DNA of 64,000 bases from the NCBI RefSeq assembly GCF_003337415.1, contig NZ_QPJT01000003.1, forward strand, positions 62,001-126,000. The letters are read 5' to 3'. This DNA is from Anaerobacterium chartisolvens (GTDB taxonomy: Bacteria > Bacillota > Clostridia > Acetivibrionales > DSM-27016). The translations under genes were made by a program, and so were the position numbers. Below are positions 8,716-17,884 of this stretch, piece after piece; position 1 is the stretch's first letter; every line of letters starts with the position of its first letter. The notes beneath the pieces were generated by a model. It was not told the DNA's origin, did not search any database, and was given only the letters and a program-made list of their open reading frames with translations.

Positions 8716-9970
8716 TTGCGGAATTTTTTCCTCCTCCCTTCAGTATGTTACTCCGGCGCATGGAGGGTGGGGTGTTGTACGCGTAGGTATGCTTGCACCT
8801 GAAAGCTACCAGCTTTTTGTATGTCCCTTTGCATGTGGGCGGCACGGTGCATTGGGCGCTATTAAGCATGGTTTGAAAGACCGTATTTCGTATTTCTATA
8901 TAGACCAGAGCGATATCATCAGCGGCTACGACGATTTGATTCTTGAAGGTGTGGATGAATTGCTGGGGCAGCTGGATAAAAGACCGAGAGTGCTTTTTGT
9001 TTTTGTAAGCTGCCTTGATGACCTGATAGGTACGGATTGTGATGCGGTGGAGCAGGAATTGGGCAGGCGAAACCCCGACATACAGTTTAGGCTGGCACAT
9101 ATGAATCCTATTACTATGGGATCTGACGAGCCGCCGCAGGTGGGCATTCAAAAAAGGATCTACAGCCTTCTTGCAAAACAGCCGAGGCAGGACAATGGCA
9201 TAAACACCATAGGGAATCTGGTGGCGGTGGCTGACGGGTGCGAGCTGCATAAAATGCTCAAGCTGGAGGGAGGACAGGTACTAAGGCATATCAGCGAGTA
9301 TTCGGGCTTTGATGAGTGGCAGGATATGGCGCGCAGCTCGGGGAATATTGTGCTGATGCCCTCAGGAGTGCGTGCGGCACGGGATATGCAGGAGCGCTGC
9401 GGTATTCCGTACATATTTTTACCTGTGAGCTATGACTTGGAGGTTATTGCCGGACAATACCTCAGTATTCATGAATTTATCAATTCCAGGGTGTGTGCGG
9501 CTTATGATTTTTCCTCAGATATAGCTGGAGCACAGGCGGCTATAGAGAGCGCGTTAAAAAGAATTGGGGATTTCCCAATATTTATTGACGACTCGGCGGT
9601 GATCTGCCCGTTTGGATTGGCTAAAGCACTGAATAAATATGGCTTTTGTGTCAGGCGTGTTTTCGTGCAGGAGGTTATTCCCGCCGACCGTGAGGCTTTT
9701 GAATGGGTCAGGGCAAATATGCCCGATACCGAGGTGATTCAGCCCCAGCACTATGATACCGTGAATTTTGACAGGCGCTTTGAAAAGAGCCTTGCAATTG
9801 GCTTTAACGCAGCGTATATCTCCGGCTCGCGGCATATAGTCAATGCTGTTGCTGATGAAGGAATGTTTGGCTATTACGGTGTAAAAGAACTGATGCACAT
9901 GATGGAAGCCGCTATGGATACCGCGGCGGACCTGTGTGCTTTAATTGAGGATTATGGAATGGTGGTGTAA
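8708..9970 (+). CDS. Nitrogenase-like component 1, NifD-type subunit
   Basis: A 420-residue protein of the oxidoreductase/nitrogenase component 1 fold. Cys43 in [13 protein letters not shown] aligns by eye with the second P-cluster cysteine of NifD, and Cys102 in [14 protein letters not shown] with the third (CPVGLIGDD in NifD). The region corresponding to the first (GCAYAG in NifD) reads [10 protein letters not shown] and has no cysteine. The FeMo-cofactor Cys and His ligands of NifD are not recognisable, so it probably does not carry FeMoco. The length is short compared with NifD (about 480). It starts ATG 8708 inside the NifH-like gene. The reaction catalysed is unknown. Confidence 0.75.
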   Translation: MCDCGIFSSSLQYVTPAHGGWGVVRVGMLAPESYQLFVCPFACGRHGALGAIKHGLKDRISYFYIDQSDIISGYDDLILEGVDELLGQLDKRPRVLFVFVSCLDDLIGTDCDAVEQELGRRNPDIQFRLAHMNPITMGSDEPPQVGIQKRIYSLLAKQPRQDNGINTIGNLVAVADGCELHKMLKLEGGQVLRHISEYSGFDEWQDMARSSGNIVLMPSGVRAARDMQERCGIPYIFLPVSYDLEVIAGQYLSIHEFINSRVCAAYDFSSDIAGAQAAIESALKRIGDFPIFIDDSAVICPFGLAKALNKYGFCVRRVFVQEVIPADREAFEWVRANMPDTEVIQPQHYDTVNFDRRFEKSLAIGFNAAYISGSRHIVNAVADEGMFGYYGVKELMHMMEAAMDTAADLCALIEDYGMVV

Positions 9971-9975
9971 AAAGA

Positions 9976-11163
9976 TTGAATAAGCTATGTGTAAAGCTTC
10001 CTCCCTTTTCTCCGGATTATTCGGGTGTATGCTCGGCTATTTTTGATTTGAACTGTATCGCTGTCATTCATGATGCTTCGGGCTGTACAGGAAACTACAC
10101 CGGTTATGACGAACCGCGCTGGTATGGATCGCGTTCGGCGGTTTTTTGCTCGGGACTCAGGGAAATTGATGCGGTGCTGGGAGACGACGAAAAATTGATA
10201 CAGAAGGTATTACAGGCTGCGGAGAGCCTCAAGCCCGACTTTATTGCTATTATAGGAAGCCCCGTTCCTATGGTGATCGGAGCTGATTTAAGGGGTATTG
10301 CAGCGGATATTGAGCTGCGCACAAAAATTCCCTGCATAGGGTTTGATACGACGGGGACAGGCTACTTTCCTGATGGTATTGCCGAAGCCTGCATTGCTCT
10401 GTTGGAGAGGTTTACCCTCAAGACAGACGAGAAGAAGCTGAGCGGAGTAAACCTGCTTGGGGTAACGCCCTTGCTTTTTGGCAGTGAAACAATTTCTTCT
10501 TTAAAGAACGTGTTGCTGCAAAATGATTTAGAGCTGGTAGCCAGCTTTTGTGAGGGACTTACCATGCAGGCTATCCAGAACGCTGCACAGGCGTCGCTGA
10601 ATTTAGTGGTTTCACAGGCAGGAATACAGCCCGCCAGGTACCTTGAGAAAAAGTTCGGAATTCCATACTTGGTGGGGGCTCCGATAGGGAAGAAGGCTCA
10701 GGCTGATTGGGTAAAAAGTATTTTTAGCTGTATAGAGGAGCAGGCCACGCAATACCCCGGCAATTGCCCGGGCAATGCCGAAATTCTTATTCTGGGCGAC
10801 GGGGTTTTATGCAAAGCATGGCAGATGGGACTGCAAAGTGAATTTGGAGTTGCCTCCGACTGTGGCTGCATCTTCGGTGCTGTGCCGGGCCTTTTTGGGG
10901 AAGACATGCTTGATCTGGACAGCGAGTATAAAATCAGTGAGGCAATAAACAGCGGCAAATACACAGCTGTTATAGGAGATCCGATGTTCCGCGCTCTGAT
11001 AAGGCCTGATACCGAGCTGGATTTTCTGGATTACCCGATATACTGCGTTTCCAGTAAAATGAGCAATCAAAAGCAGGAGAACTGCATAGGAGAAGGGCTG
11101 AACTCATATTATCCGCATTTCACTAAAGCGGAAAGGGCGGACAGCTTGGGAAAATTAATTTAA
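9976..11163 (+). CDS. Nitrogenase-like component 1, NifK/NifE-type subunit
   Basis: A 395-residue component 1 protein beginning at TTG 9976, 5 nt after the previous stop. Cys19 (GVCSAIFDL) and Cys37 (DASGCTGNYTGYDEPRW) align with the first two P-cluster cysteines of NifK. The position of the third (TTCMAEVIGDDL in NifK) reads GSPVPMVIGADL, so that ligand is absent. With the partner subunit this leaves four cysteines at the interface, enough for one [4Fe-4S] cluster instead of a P-cluster. An alpha/beta heteromer with the preceding protein is expected. No nifB, nifE/nifN pair or nifV is nearby. Confidence 0.75.
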   Translation: MNKLCVKLPPFSPDYSGVCSAIFDLNCIAVIHDASGCTGNYTGYDEPRWYGSRSAVFCSGLREIDAVLGDDEKLIQKVLQAAESLKPDFIAIIGSPVPMVIGADLRGIAADIELRTKIPCIGFDTTGTGYFPDGIAEACIALLERFTLKTDEKKLSGVNLLGVTPLLFGSETISSLKNVLLQNDLELVASFCEGLTMQAIQNAAQASLNLVVSQAGIQPARYLEKKFGIPYLVGAPIGKKAQADWVKSIFSCIEEQATQYPGNCPGNAEILILGDGVLCKAWQMGLQSEFGVASDCGCIFGAVPGLFGEDMLDLDSEYKISEAINSGKYTAVIGDPMFRALIRPDTELDFLDYPIYCVSSKMSNQKQENCIGEGLNSYYPHFTKAERADSLGKLI

Positions 11164-11202
11164 ATCAAACTATATAATTTAGGCTTTTGCATATCGGATA
11201 AC

Positions 11203-11250
11203 GGAGGATGTAAAATAATATCCTCCAGAAATTATTTTACATTCTTTTTA
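11203..11250 (+). promoter_or_regulatory. Two mutually exclusive hairpins (attenuator-like) before the ABC importer
   Basis: GGAGGAT (11203-11209) can pair with ATCCTCC (11220-11226). The 12-nt arm 11208-11219 can pair perfectly with 11231-11242, which is followed by TCTTTTT (11243-11249). The two structures overlap and cannot form together, which is the layout of an attenuator. The terminator stem is AT-rich. The importer gene starts 43 nt further on. Confidence 0.5.
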
Positions 11251-11292
11251 GATAGTTTGCATCCTAATTTATATAAAGAAAGAGGGTTGAAA

Positions 11293-12477
11293 ATGATAAA
11301 GCTTAACAAAAAAATTATTACTCTGGCGGTGAGCGTCGTAATTCTGCTTACTGCTCTTACAGGCTGTGCCTCAGGCCCGGCCCAATCTTCCGCCCCGCAG
11401 GCTTCTGGAAGTCAGGAGGCTAATTCGCAGGATGGCGGCGCCTCCGCACAGAAAGCGGCAGAGCGCACAGTGGTCGATCACGCGGGGAATACTGTGGTTA
11501 TTCCCGCCGACATCAACCGCGTTGTAATATCCTCCATCATGCCGTTGCCTTCGGTATTCTGCTTGTTTGAGGGGGCTTCTGACAAGCTGGTGGGAATGGA
11601 CCCATCGTCTATGGCGGCGGCAAAGAACTCCATTCTGCCTAAAATCTATCCTGAGGTTTTAAACGTGAGCACGGATTTTATAAAGGACGGAAGCTTGAAT
11701 ATTGAGGAACTTATGAAGCTTAAGCCCGACGTTGTGCTTTATTCCGCCGACAACACAGCTGACTATGAGGTGCTTTCCAAGGCAGGAATACCGGCCGTTG
11801 CGTTCAGCACCAGCAAATTCAAATTTGACACCGTAAAAACCTTTGACAATTGGGTTTCGCTCATGGGCGAGATTTTTGGGCAGCAGGAGACGGCAAAGCA
11901 AATTGCCAGCTACGGCTATGAGGTAAAGGATGAAATTACAAAGACCATTGAGAAGGCGGGGGATTCATTGAAAAGGCCAAGGGCACTGATCCTTTTCCGA
12001 TATGATAACGGCTCAATCAAGACCTCCGGAAGCAACTTTTTCGGTCAATACTGGCTCGATACCACCGGTGCGGAAAATGTGGCAAAGGATCTTAAGGGCA
12101 TGGCGGAAATCAATATGGAGCAGATTTACCAATGGGATCCCGAAATAATCTTTATTACAAATTTTACTCCTTATCAGCCGGAGGATCTCTATGAGAATTC
12201 TATTAATGGCTTTGACTGGAGCAGAGTAAAAGCGGTTCAGGATAAAAAGGTTTATAAATTTCCTCTCGGCATGTACAGATGGTTTCCACCGGCATCCGAC
12301 ACGCCTCTTTCCATTAAGTGGCTTGCCACTAAAAACCAGCCGGAGCTGTTCAAAGATCTTGATATGGACAAGGAGATAAGAGAATATTATAAGAAATTTT
12401 ATAGCTACGATTTAAGCGATGAGCAAGTGGAGCAGATATTCCACCCCAGCAGCGAGGCTTCAGGACTGAAAAAATGA
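11293..12477 (+). CDS. Metal-chelate/cobalamin-type ABC importer, binding lipoprotein
   Basis: A 394-residue periplasmic-binding-protein class III (FepB/BtuF-like) protein. Start ATG 11293 lies 6 nt after AGAGGG; the upstream ATG 11257 adds an unnatural N-terminus. The lipobox LTALTGC ends the signal peptide at about residue 25, followed by a Ser/Ala/Gln linker. Residues about 65-390 contain the fold's markers RTVVDHAGNTVVIPADINRVV and LKPDVVLYSAD. It should capture a siderophore, haem, cobalamin or metal chelate. It lies behind the nitrogenase-like genes in the same direction and may be read with them. Confidence 0.85.
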   Translation: MIKLNKKIITLAVSVVILLTALTGCASGPAQSSAPQASGSQEANSQDGGASAQKAAERTVVDHAGNTVVIPADINRVVISSIMPLPSVFCLFEGASDKLVGMDPSSMAAAKNSILPKIYPEVLNVSTDFIKDGSLNIEELMKLKPDVVLYSADNTADYEVLSKAGIPAVAFSTSKFKFDTVKTFDNWVSLMGEIFGQQETAKQIASYGYEVKDEITKTIEKAGDSLKRPRALILFRYDNGSIKTSGSNFFGQYWLDTTGAENVAKDLKGMAEINMEQIYQWDPEIIFITNFTPYQPEDLYENSINGFDWSRVKAVQDKKVYKFPLGMYRWFPPASDTPLSIKWLATKNQPELFKDLDMDKEIREYYKKFYSYDLSDEQVEQIFHPSSEASGLKK

Positions 12478-13490
12478 GTAAAATAACATTTGGCGTATAC
12501 TCTAAAATTGGCCTGCTGCTGCTGCCTCTTGTAGCGGCGGTTGTATGCATAGGCATCGGACGGTATCACATCGGCATTGCCGATACCGTCCAGGTACTGC
12601 TCTCACCAGTTATAGGAAACTTAAACGATATGGATTCCACGCAGGTTTCGGTTATCTTCAGTGTACGGCTTCCGCGCATCCTTCTTGCCATGTTTATCGG
12701 CGCAGGGCTTTCAGTTTCGGGTGCGGCGTTTCAGGGGCTGTTCACAAACCCACTTGCAACACCCGATACCCTGGGTGTTGCAAGCGGGGCATCGTTTGGG
12801 GCGGCTCTGGCGCTGCTCTTTTCGGCAAATCTGCTGGTAGTCCAGATATCCGCGCTGGCTTTTGGTCTGTGTGCCATTATGCTGACCCACTTTATCAGCC
12901 AGCAAAGGGATAAAACAAATATAGTTATGCTTGTGCTGAGCGGAATGGTGGTGTCCTCTCTGTTTCAGGCACTGGTGTCTCTGGTAAAATATGTTGCCGA
13001 TCCTCAGGATGTGCTGCCCGGCATTACCTATTGGCTTATGGGCAGTATGACAGGTATAAGCTATTCAAGGCTTATGCTGGGTATACCGTTTATCTTGTCA
13101 GGGACGCTTATAATATTTTTCTTAAGATGGCGGCTGAACATTATGGCACTTAGCAGCGATGAGGCAAAATCGCTGGGTATAAACGTAAAGCTGGTCCGTA
13201 TACTTATAATGCTTGCCGCCACTTTTGTTACGGCCTCCTGTGTTTCAATGTGCGGGCAGGTAGGCTGGGTAGGCCTTTTAGTGCCTCATATTTCAAGGAT
13301 GCTGTATGGTAGCAATAATAAAGATGTCATACCTGTCAGCATCAGCTTAGGCGCTATGTTTATGGTGATGATGGACACGGCGGCGCGCAGCGCTACGGCG
13401 GCGGAAATTCCAATATCCATTCTTACGGCGGTAATAGGGGCTCCTTTTTTTATCGCTTTACTCAGAAAGACAGGTGGTGCCAGACTATGA
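12474..13490 (+). CDS. FecCD-type ABC importer permease
   Basis: A 338-residue membrane protein with about ten hydrophobic spans. Family marks include VRLPRILLAMFIGAGLSVSGAAFQG near residue 65, NPLATPDTLGV, and GWVGLLVPHISRM near residue 268, which is the cytoplasmic coupling helix region of BtuC/FhuB permeases. The start overlaps the lipoprotein stop by 4 nt (ATGA) and its end overlaps the ATPase start the same way, a tightly coupled three-gene importer. Confidence 0.92.
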   Translation: MSKITFGVYSKIGLLLLPLVAAVVCIGIGRYHIGIADTVQVLLSPVIGNLNDMDSTQVSVIFSVRLPRILLAMFIGAGLSVSGAAFQGLFTNPLATPDTLGVASGASFGAALALLFSANLLVVQISALAFGLCAIMLTHFISQQRDKTNIVMLVLSGMVVSSLFQALVSLVKYVADPQDVLPGITYWLMGSMTGISYSRLMLGIPFILSGTLIIFFLRWRLNIMALSSDEAKSLGINVKLVRILIMLAATFVTASCVSMCGQVGWVGLLVPHISRMLYGSNNKDVIPVSISLGAMFMVMMDTAARSATAAEIPISILTAVIGAPFFIALLRKTGGARL

Positions 13491-14311
13491 TATTTGAAGT
13501 TAAAAACGGCTATTTTCACTACCCGCGCACCGAGCAGCAGGTGCTTCAGGATATTTCTCTTTGTGTCGGCAGCGGCAGGATACTCAGTATTCTTGGAGCG
13601 AACGGCGTGGGAAAAACTACTCTTCTGCGCTGCATGATGGGTCTGCTAAAGTGGGACAGAGGCGAAAGCCTTGTGGACGGAATACCGCTGCACCACATCC
13701 CCGGACGGGAGCTGTGGCAAAAAATTGCATATGTTCCTCAGGCCAAGAATTCGGTATTTTCATATACAGCCAAAGAGATGGTAACGCTCGGACGCTCTGC
13801 TCATTTAAAGATGTTTGAGCAGCCGGGAGCAAGGGAGCACGAGCTGGCGCTGTCATGCATGGAAGCGGTGGGAATTGTTCACCTAAGGGACAAGAAATGC
13901 AATGAGATGAGCGGCGGAGAGCTTCAGATGGTTTTAATTGCCCGTGCGCTGACTGCCGAGCCATCCATGCTTGTGCTGGATGAGCCGGAATCCAATCTGG
14001 ACTTCAATAACCAGATGACGGTTCTGAGCTGCATTAAGGAGCTTTCATGCCAGCGCGGCATTTCTGTAGTCATTAATACCCATTATCCTGACCATGCGCT
14101 GCAAATTGCCGATGAAGCACTGCTTTTAAACCGCGATGGAAGCTGTGAGTATGGAAGCTGTGCAGATGTAATTACCGAAAAAAATCTGCACAGGACATTT
14201 TCGGTGCGGGTGTGTATTCGCGACGTTGATGTGGAAACACAAATATACCGCTGTGTCATTCCTGTTTCGCAAAATAAGCAGTCAAAAAAGCATATATTGA
14301 ATAAAGCTTAG
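13487..14311 (+). CDS. FecE/BtuD-type ABC importer ATPase
   Basis: A 274-residue ATPase. Walker A GANGVGKTTLLR (about residue 38), Q-loop YVPQAK, signature MSGGELQMVLIARAL (about 143) and Walker B MLVLDEPESNLDF (about 163) are intact, with the switch His in NTHYPDHAL. It powers the FecCD-type permease. A C-terminal extension of about 30 residues is cysteine- and basic-rich (VCIRDVDVETQIYRCVIP). Confidence 0.92.
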   Translation: MIFEVKNGYFHYPRTEQQVLQDISLCVGSGRILSILGANGVGKTTLLRCMMGLLKWDRGESLVDGIPLHHIPGRELWQKIAYVPQAKNSVFSYTAKEMVTLGRSAHLKMFEQPGAREHELALSCMEAVGIVHLRDKKCNEMSGGELQMVLIARALTAEPSMLVLDEPESNLDFNNQMTVLSCIKELSCQRGISVVINTHYPDHALQIADEALLLNRDGSCEYGSCADVITEKNLHRTFSVRVCIRDVDVETQIYRCVIPVSQNKQSKKHILNKA

Positions 14312-14384
14312 CAATGCCTCATACTAAAAAAGGACGCAGATGCTAATGCCATTAAGCCAACCATATTGTGACAAATAGAAATAC

Positions 14385-14418
14385 AGCCAATTGAAAGCAT
14401 ATATGCTTTCAATTGGCT
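14385..14418. repeat. Perfect 34-nt palindrome after the importer operon
   Basis: Arms 14385-14401 and 14402-14418 are exact reverse complements, beginning AGCCAATTGAAAGC. TATCTCTTTTCC follows, so it could act as the operon terminator, 73 nt after the ATPase stop. The near-absence of a loop would instead suit a protein-bound dyad or a DNA cruciform. The rest of the gap 14311-14666 holds only a weak hydrophobic frame (14391-14600) that begins inside the palindrome; it is not called. Confidence 0.6.
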
Positions 14419-14665
14419 TATCTCTTTTCCTGACCTTTATTTTTGCTGCTTTGTCTGTCCTGCTTTGTGGTATCACTATAGATTTTATACTCGCACAAGC
14501 TATGAATAAAGAAATTGCAGGCCTAGGTAAAGAAATTACAGATACAGGTAAAAAAAATACATTCCACAATACCTGCAAAATTTTTATAATAAAATTGTAA
14601 ACTAAAGTGTCATCGGTGGTGAGGCTTTCGACTTACACAAAACACAAAATAAAAGGGGGAAGTTT

Positions 14666-15934
14666 ATGAAAAGTGCAGTAAAGAGAGCTTTAGCGGTTCT
14701 GACGGTATTAGCTGTAGCATTTTCTCTGGCGGCGTGCGGCGGGGATTCTTCAAAAGGCACTACATTGGTACTGTGGAGTATTGCGACGGAAAGTGATGCG
14801 TTTCACCCGGCTTACACTAAAGCAATAGCAGATTTCGAGGCGGCTCATGAGGGCATAAAAATTAAGCATGAAACCTTTGAAAACGAATCTTATAAGACTA
14901 AAATCAAATCGGCGGTTTCGGCAAATGAGCTCCCGGATATTTTCTTTACGTGGGGAGGCGGTTTTTCACAAGCCTTTGTTGACTCGGGAAAGGTACTTGC
15001 AATTGATAAGTATTATACCGACGAATTTAAAGCTCAGCTATCGACTGCAGCATTAGGAAATGCTACATACAACGGAAAAATATACGGCTCGGTGTATTCA
15101 ACCCCCGTGTCGGTAATGTTCTATAACAAAAAAATGTTTGATAAATACAACCTGAAGGTTCCTGTCACGTTTGACGAATTGACCAATGTATGCCAGACAT
15201 TTATCAGTAATAAAATACAGCCGTTTGGCATCAGCGTAAAAGACACTTGGGTACTGGCTATGTCTCATGACGCTCTGACATTGAAGTCCGCAGGACCTGA
15301 AAAGGTAAAGAGCGTTCTTACAAAACAGGGCGGAAGCTATAATGATCCTGATTTCATAGAATCGGCCAAGAAAATTAAGGAACTGGAAAGCATGGGGGCG
15401 TATCTCAAAGGAGCTACAGGCTTGACCAACGACGAAGCCAGCGCTCAGTTCTATAACGGAACAGTGCCCATGTACATTACAGGCACATGGATGGCGGGCT
15501 CTATCCAAACAGATACTGAAACTCCTGAAGATTTCGATGTGGCTCCCATTCCCGTCATCAACAGTAATAATGCCAAAATCACCGACTTCATGGGCGGCGC
15601 GTCCGATACGCTTATGGTGGCCGCATCCACAAAGAATCCTGACGTTGCGGGGAACGCCGCTTTTGAATTAACCAGAAGCATTTCAAAATATGCATACTTA
15701 GACGGCGCAGGGATTGCGGCATGGAAAGTAGACTATGACGACAGCGCGGTAAATCCTCTGACAAAGAAGTCCGCAGAATATGCAAAGGGTGCGACCTCCT
15801 TCACATTATGGTTTGATACTCTGATGGCGGCTGAGGATGCGGGAGAATACCTTGCCTTGCTTCAAGAATTGTATACAGGCAATGTAACTCCGGAGGAATT
15901 TGCCAAGCACATGGCGGATCAATTGGGGAAATAA
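14666..15934 (+). CDS. Sugar ABC importer, binding lipoprotein (family 1)
   Basis: A 422-residue extracellular solute-binding protein. The signal peptide ends in the lipobox FSLAACGG (Cys about residue 24). The mature part shows the family 1 pattern TTLVLWSIATESDAFHPAYTK (first strand), PDIFFTWGGGF, and VMFYNKKMFDKY near residue 150, typical of oligosaccharide or monosaccharide binders. AAGGGGGAAG precedes ATG 14666. It is followed by two permeases and a YesM/YesN pair; the ATPase is not encoded here, so a shared MsmX-type ATPase is expected. Confidence 0.9.
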   Translation: MKSAVKRALAVLTVLAVAFSLAACGGDSSKGTTLVLWSIATESDAFHPAYTKAIADFEAAHEGIKIKHETFENESYKTKIKSAVSANELPDIFFTWGGGFSQAFVDSGKVLAIDKYYTDEFKAQLSTAALGNATYNGKIYGSVYSTPVSVMFYNKKMFDKYNLKVPVTFDELTNVCQTFISNKIQPFGISVKDTWVLAMSHDALTLKSAGPEKVKSVLTKQGGSYNDPDFIESAKKIKELESMGAYLKGATGLTNDEASAQFYNGTVPMYITGTWMAGSIQTDTETPEDFDVAPIPVINSNNAKITDFMGGASDTLMVAASTKNPDVAGNAAFELTRSISKYAYLDGAGIAAWKVDYDDSAVNPLTKKSAEYAKGATSFTLWFDTLMAAEDAGEYLALLQELYTGNVTPEEFAKHMADQLGK

Positions 15935-15965
15935 AAAAATAATTATATGAGGGAAAAATAGTTGT

Positions 15966-16022
15966 GTCAAAACCTTCCTGTGAGCTATATGCTCTTATGT
16001 ATTTCTCAAGGAAGGTTTTGAC
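15966..16022 (+). promoter_or_regulatory. Intercistronic hairpin between binding protein and permease
   Basis: A 13-bp stem (15966-15978 with 16010-16022) with further partial pairing inside (TGTGAG / CTCAA). No T-run follows. Such stems after a binding-protein gene commonly stabilise its mRNA or reduce read-through, so that binding protein outnumbers permease. Confidence 0.65.
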
Positions 16023-16052
16023 GTTATATGGAGTCTACAGGGGGAAAAGATT

Positions 16053-16934
16053 ATGGACAAGGTTATGAAAAACAAAACAGCAATATTCCTGTTTATGTTT
16101 CCTGCTGCGTTATTGTTTACAACAATCATCATAATTCCGATTGTTATGTCGGGCTATTACAGCCTGTTAAAATGGAATGGGTTTACAGATGTGGATTTTA
16201 TAGGACTTGGCAATTATATTGAGCTTTTTACAAGCAAATCGGCAGGTTTTCCAAGGACAATAGGGAATGTGATGCTTTTTACGGCGATGTCGGTATTTAT
16301 ACAATTGCCTATAGCACTGGCGTTGGCTCTGATATTGTCAAGAAAAATAAGGGGCGAGAAATTTTTTGTGGCAGTATTCTTTTTCCCGGTATTGATGTCA
16401 ACGGTCGTCATTGGTCAATTATGGATGAAAATATACAATCCGGATTACGGTATCATAAACAGTGCGTTAAGGTTTTTGGGGCTTGAAAGCCTTACCCGTG
16501 TCTGGCTGGGGGATCAAAACACGGCACTGATGGCTGTATTCATCCCCATGCTGTGGCAGTACATAGGCTATCATATGCTTCTTATGTACGCGGGTGTCAA
16601 ATCCATTCCGGTTGAAATGAAAGAAGCATCATATATTGACGGCGCGACGGAATTGCAAATTACAAGATACATTACAATTCCTTTATTAAAGCCTGTAATC
16701 AGAGTATGTGTTATCTTTGCGGTAACAGGTTCTTTAAAAGCGTTTGATTTGATTTATGTCTTGACAAAAGGAGGACCCGCCCATGCCAGTGAGGTGCCGA
16801 GCACCTTGATGGTCTCCATGATCTTTTTGAGAAACAGGTATGGCTTTGGAAGCTCCATTGCAATCTTTATAATTTTCATATGCTTCTTTTTTGCAATATT
16901 GATTAAAAAGATCTTTAAAACGGAGGTGGATTGA
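16053..16934 (+). CDS. Sugar ABC importer permease (MalF/UgpA type)
   Basis: A 293-residue protein with six predicted spans. The EAA coupling motif reads EMKEASYIDGATELQITRYI (about residues 190-210), as in MalF-type CUT1 permeases. Its start ATG 16053 follows GGGGGAAAA. It ends 3 nt before the next permease start. It forms the heterodimeric channel with the MalG-type partner. Confidence 0.92.
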   Translation: MDKVMKNKTAIFLFMFPAALLFTTIIIIPIVMSGYYSLLKWNGFTDVDFIGLGNYIELFTSKSAGFPRTIGNVMLFTAMSVFIQLPIALALALILSRKIRGEKFFVAVFFFPVLMSTVVIGQLWMKIYNPDYGIINSALRFLGLESLTRVWLGDQNTALMAVFIPMLWQYIGYHMLLMYAGVKSIPVEMKEASYIDGATELQITRYITIPLLKPVIRVCVIFAVTGSLKAFDLIYVLTKGGPAHASEVPSTLMVSMIFLRNRYGFGSSIAIFIIFICFFFAILIKKIFKTEVD

Positions 16935-16936
16935 CA

Positions 16937-17767
16937 ATGGGAAGAGAAACGCTTGGCGATAAAATTATATTTGGCTTTCTATGTATTTGGGCGGCGGTTC
17001 AGATTTTCCCGTTATACTGGATGCTGACCTTTTCCTTAAAGAGCAATTCCGAAATATTCGGAGATAATATTATAGGTATTCCGAGGGAGTGGCTATGGTC
17101 CAATTATGAAGCCGCGATGACGGTGGGAAATATGGCTAAATACTTTTTAAACAGCTTTATCGTAACCGGTTGCACTGTTATTCTTACGGCTATTATCGGA
17201 ATAATGGCTACCTATGGCTTGACGAGAATGGTGTGGAGGGGCCGGAAGGCGGCGAATAATTTAATTATGCTGGGGCTCACCATTCCCGTTCATGCGGCTA
17301 TATTGCCGGTATTTATCGTCTTAACAAATCTCAAGATGACAAATTCATATCAGGCACTGATCGTACCCTATACGGCTTTTGCCCTTTCCATGGCAATACT
17401 GATTGGCAACAGCTTTATTGAAGGACTGCCAAAGGAGCTGGAGGAAGCGGCCTGTATCGACGGATGCAGCGTTTACGGAATTTTTGGGAGGATTGTTCTG
17501 CCTCTGATGCGTCCCGCGCTTTCCACCATTGTAATCTTTACCTTTTTAAACGCGTGGAATGAGCTGATGTTTGCAGTCATTTTCATAAGCGATTCGGCGC
17601 ACCGCACGCTGCCGGTGGGCATACAAACCTTGTCGGGCTCTTATACCACAGACTGGGGCCCAATAGGAGCCGCCTTGGTCCTTGCCACATTTCCCGTTCT
17701 CATACTTTATTGCTTTATGAGCGGAAAAATACAGGAAAGCTTAATACGCGGAGCTATCAAGGGATAG
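16937..17767 (+). CDS. Sugar ABC importer permease (MalG/UgpE type)
   Basis: A 276-residue CUT1 permease with six spans. Its EAA motif is ELEEAACIDGCSVYGIFGRIV (about residues 176-195). ATG 16937 is chosen because GGAGGTGG lies 7 nt upstream; TTG 16931 overlaps the previous stop. It partners with the MalF-type permease and the upstream lipoprotein. Confidence 0.92.
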   Translation: MGRETLGDKIIFGFLCIWAAVQIFPLYWMLTFSLKSNSEIFGDNIIGIPREWLWSNYEAAMTVGNMAKYFLNSFIVTGCTVILTAIIGIMATYGLTRMVWRGRKAANNLIMLGLTIPVHAAILPVFIVLTNLKMTNSYQALIVPYTAFALSMAILIGNSFIEGLPKELEEAACIDGCSVYGIFGRIVLPLMRPALSTIVIFTFLNAWNELMFAVIFISDSAHRTLPVGIQTLSGSYTTDWGPIGAALVLATFPVLILYCFMSGKIQESLIRGAIKG

Positions 17768-17884
17768 GGAGAATATAAGCTGGGGCGGCATAAATATTTA
17801 TGAAGAAACGGGATTCAAAATCTGCTATAATTATTATTGATAGCATCAATATTATTGATGGCAGTAAGAAGGATGAGGAATTTT

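Noticed and set aside
7216-11163. True nitrogen-fixation (nif) locus
   Set aside because: Component 1 subunits lack some P-cluster cysteines and FeMo-cofactor ligands, are short, and no cofactor-assembly genes are present.
14391-14600. Hydrophobic 69-residue frame after the importer operon
   Set aside because: It begins inside the 34-nt palindrome, has no ribosome site and shows no recognised family. It may be a gene relic but is not supported as a gene.
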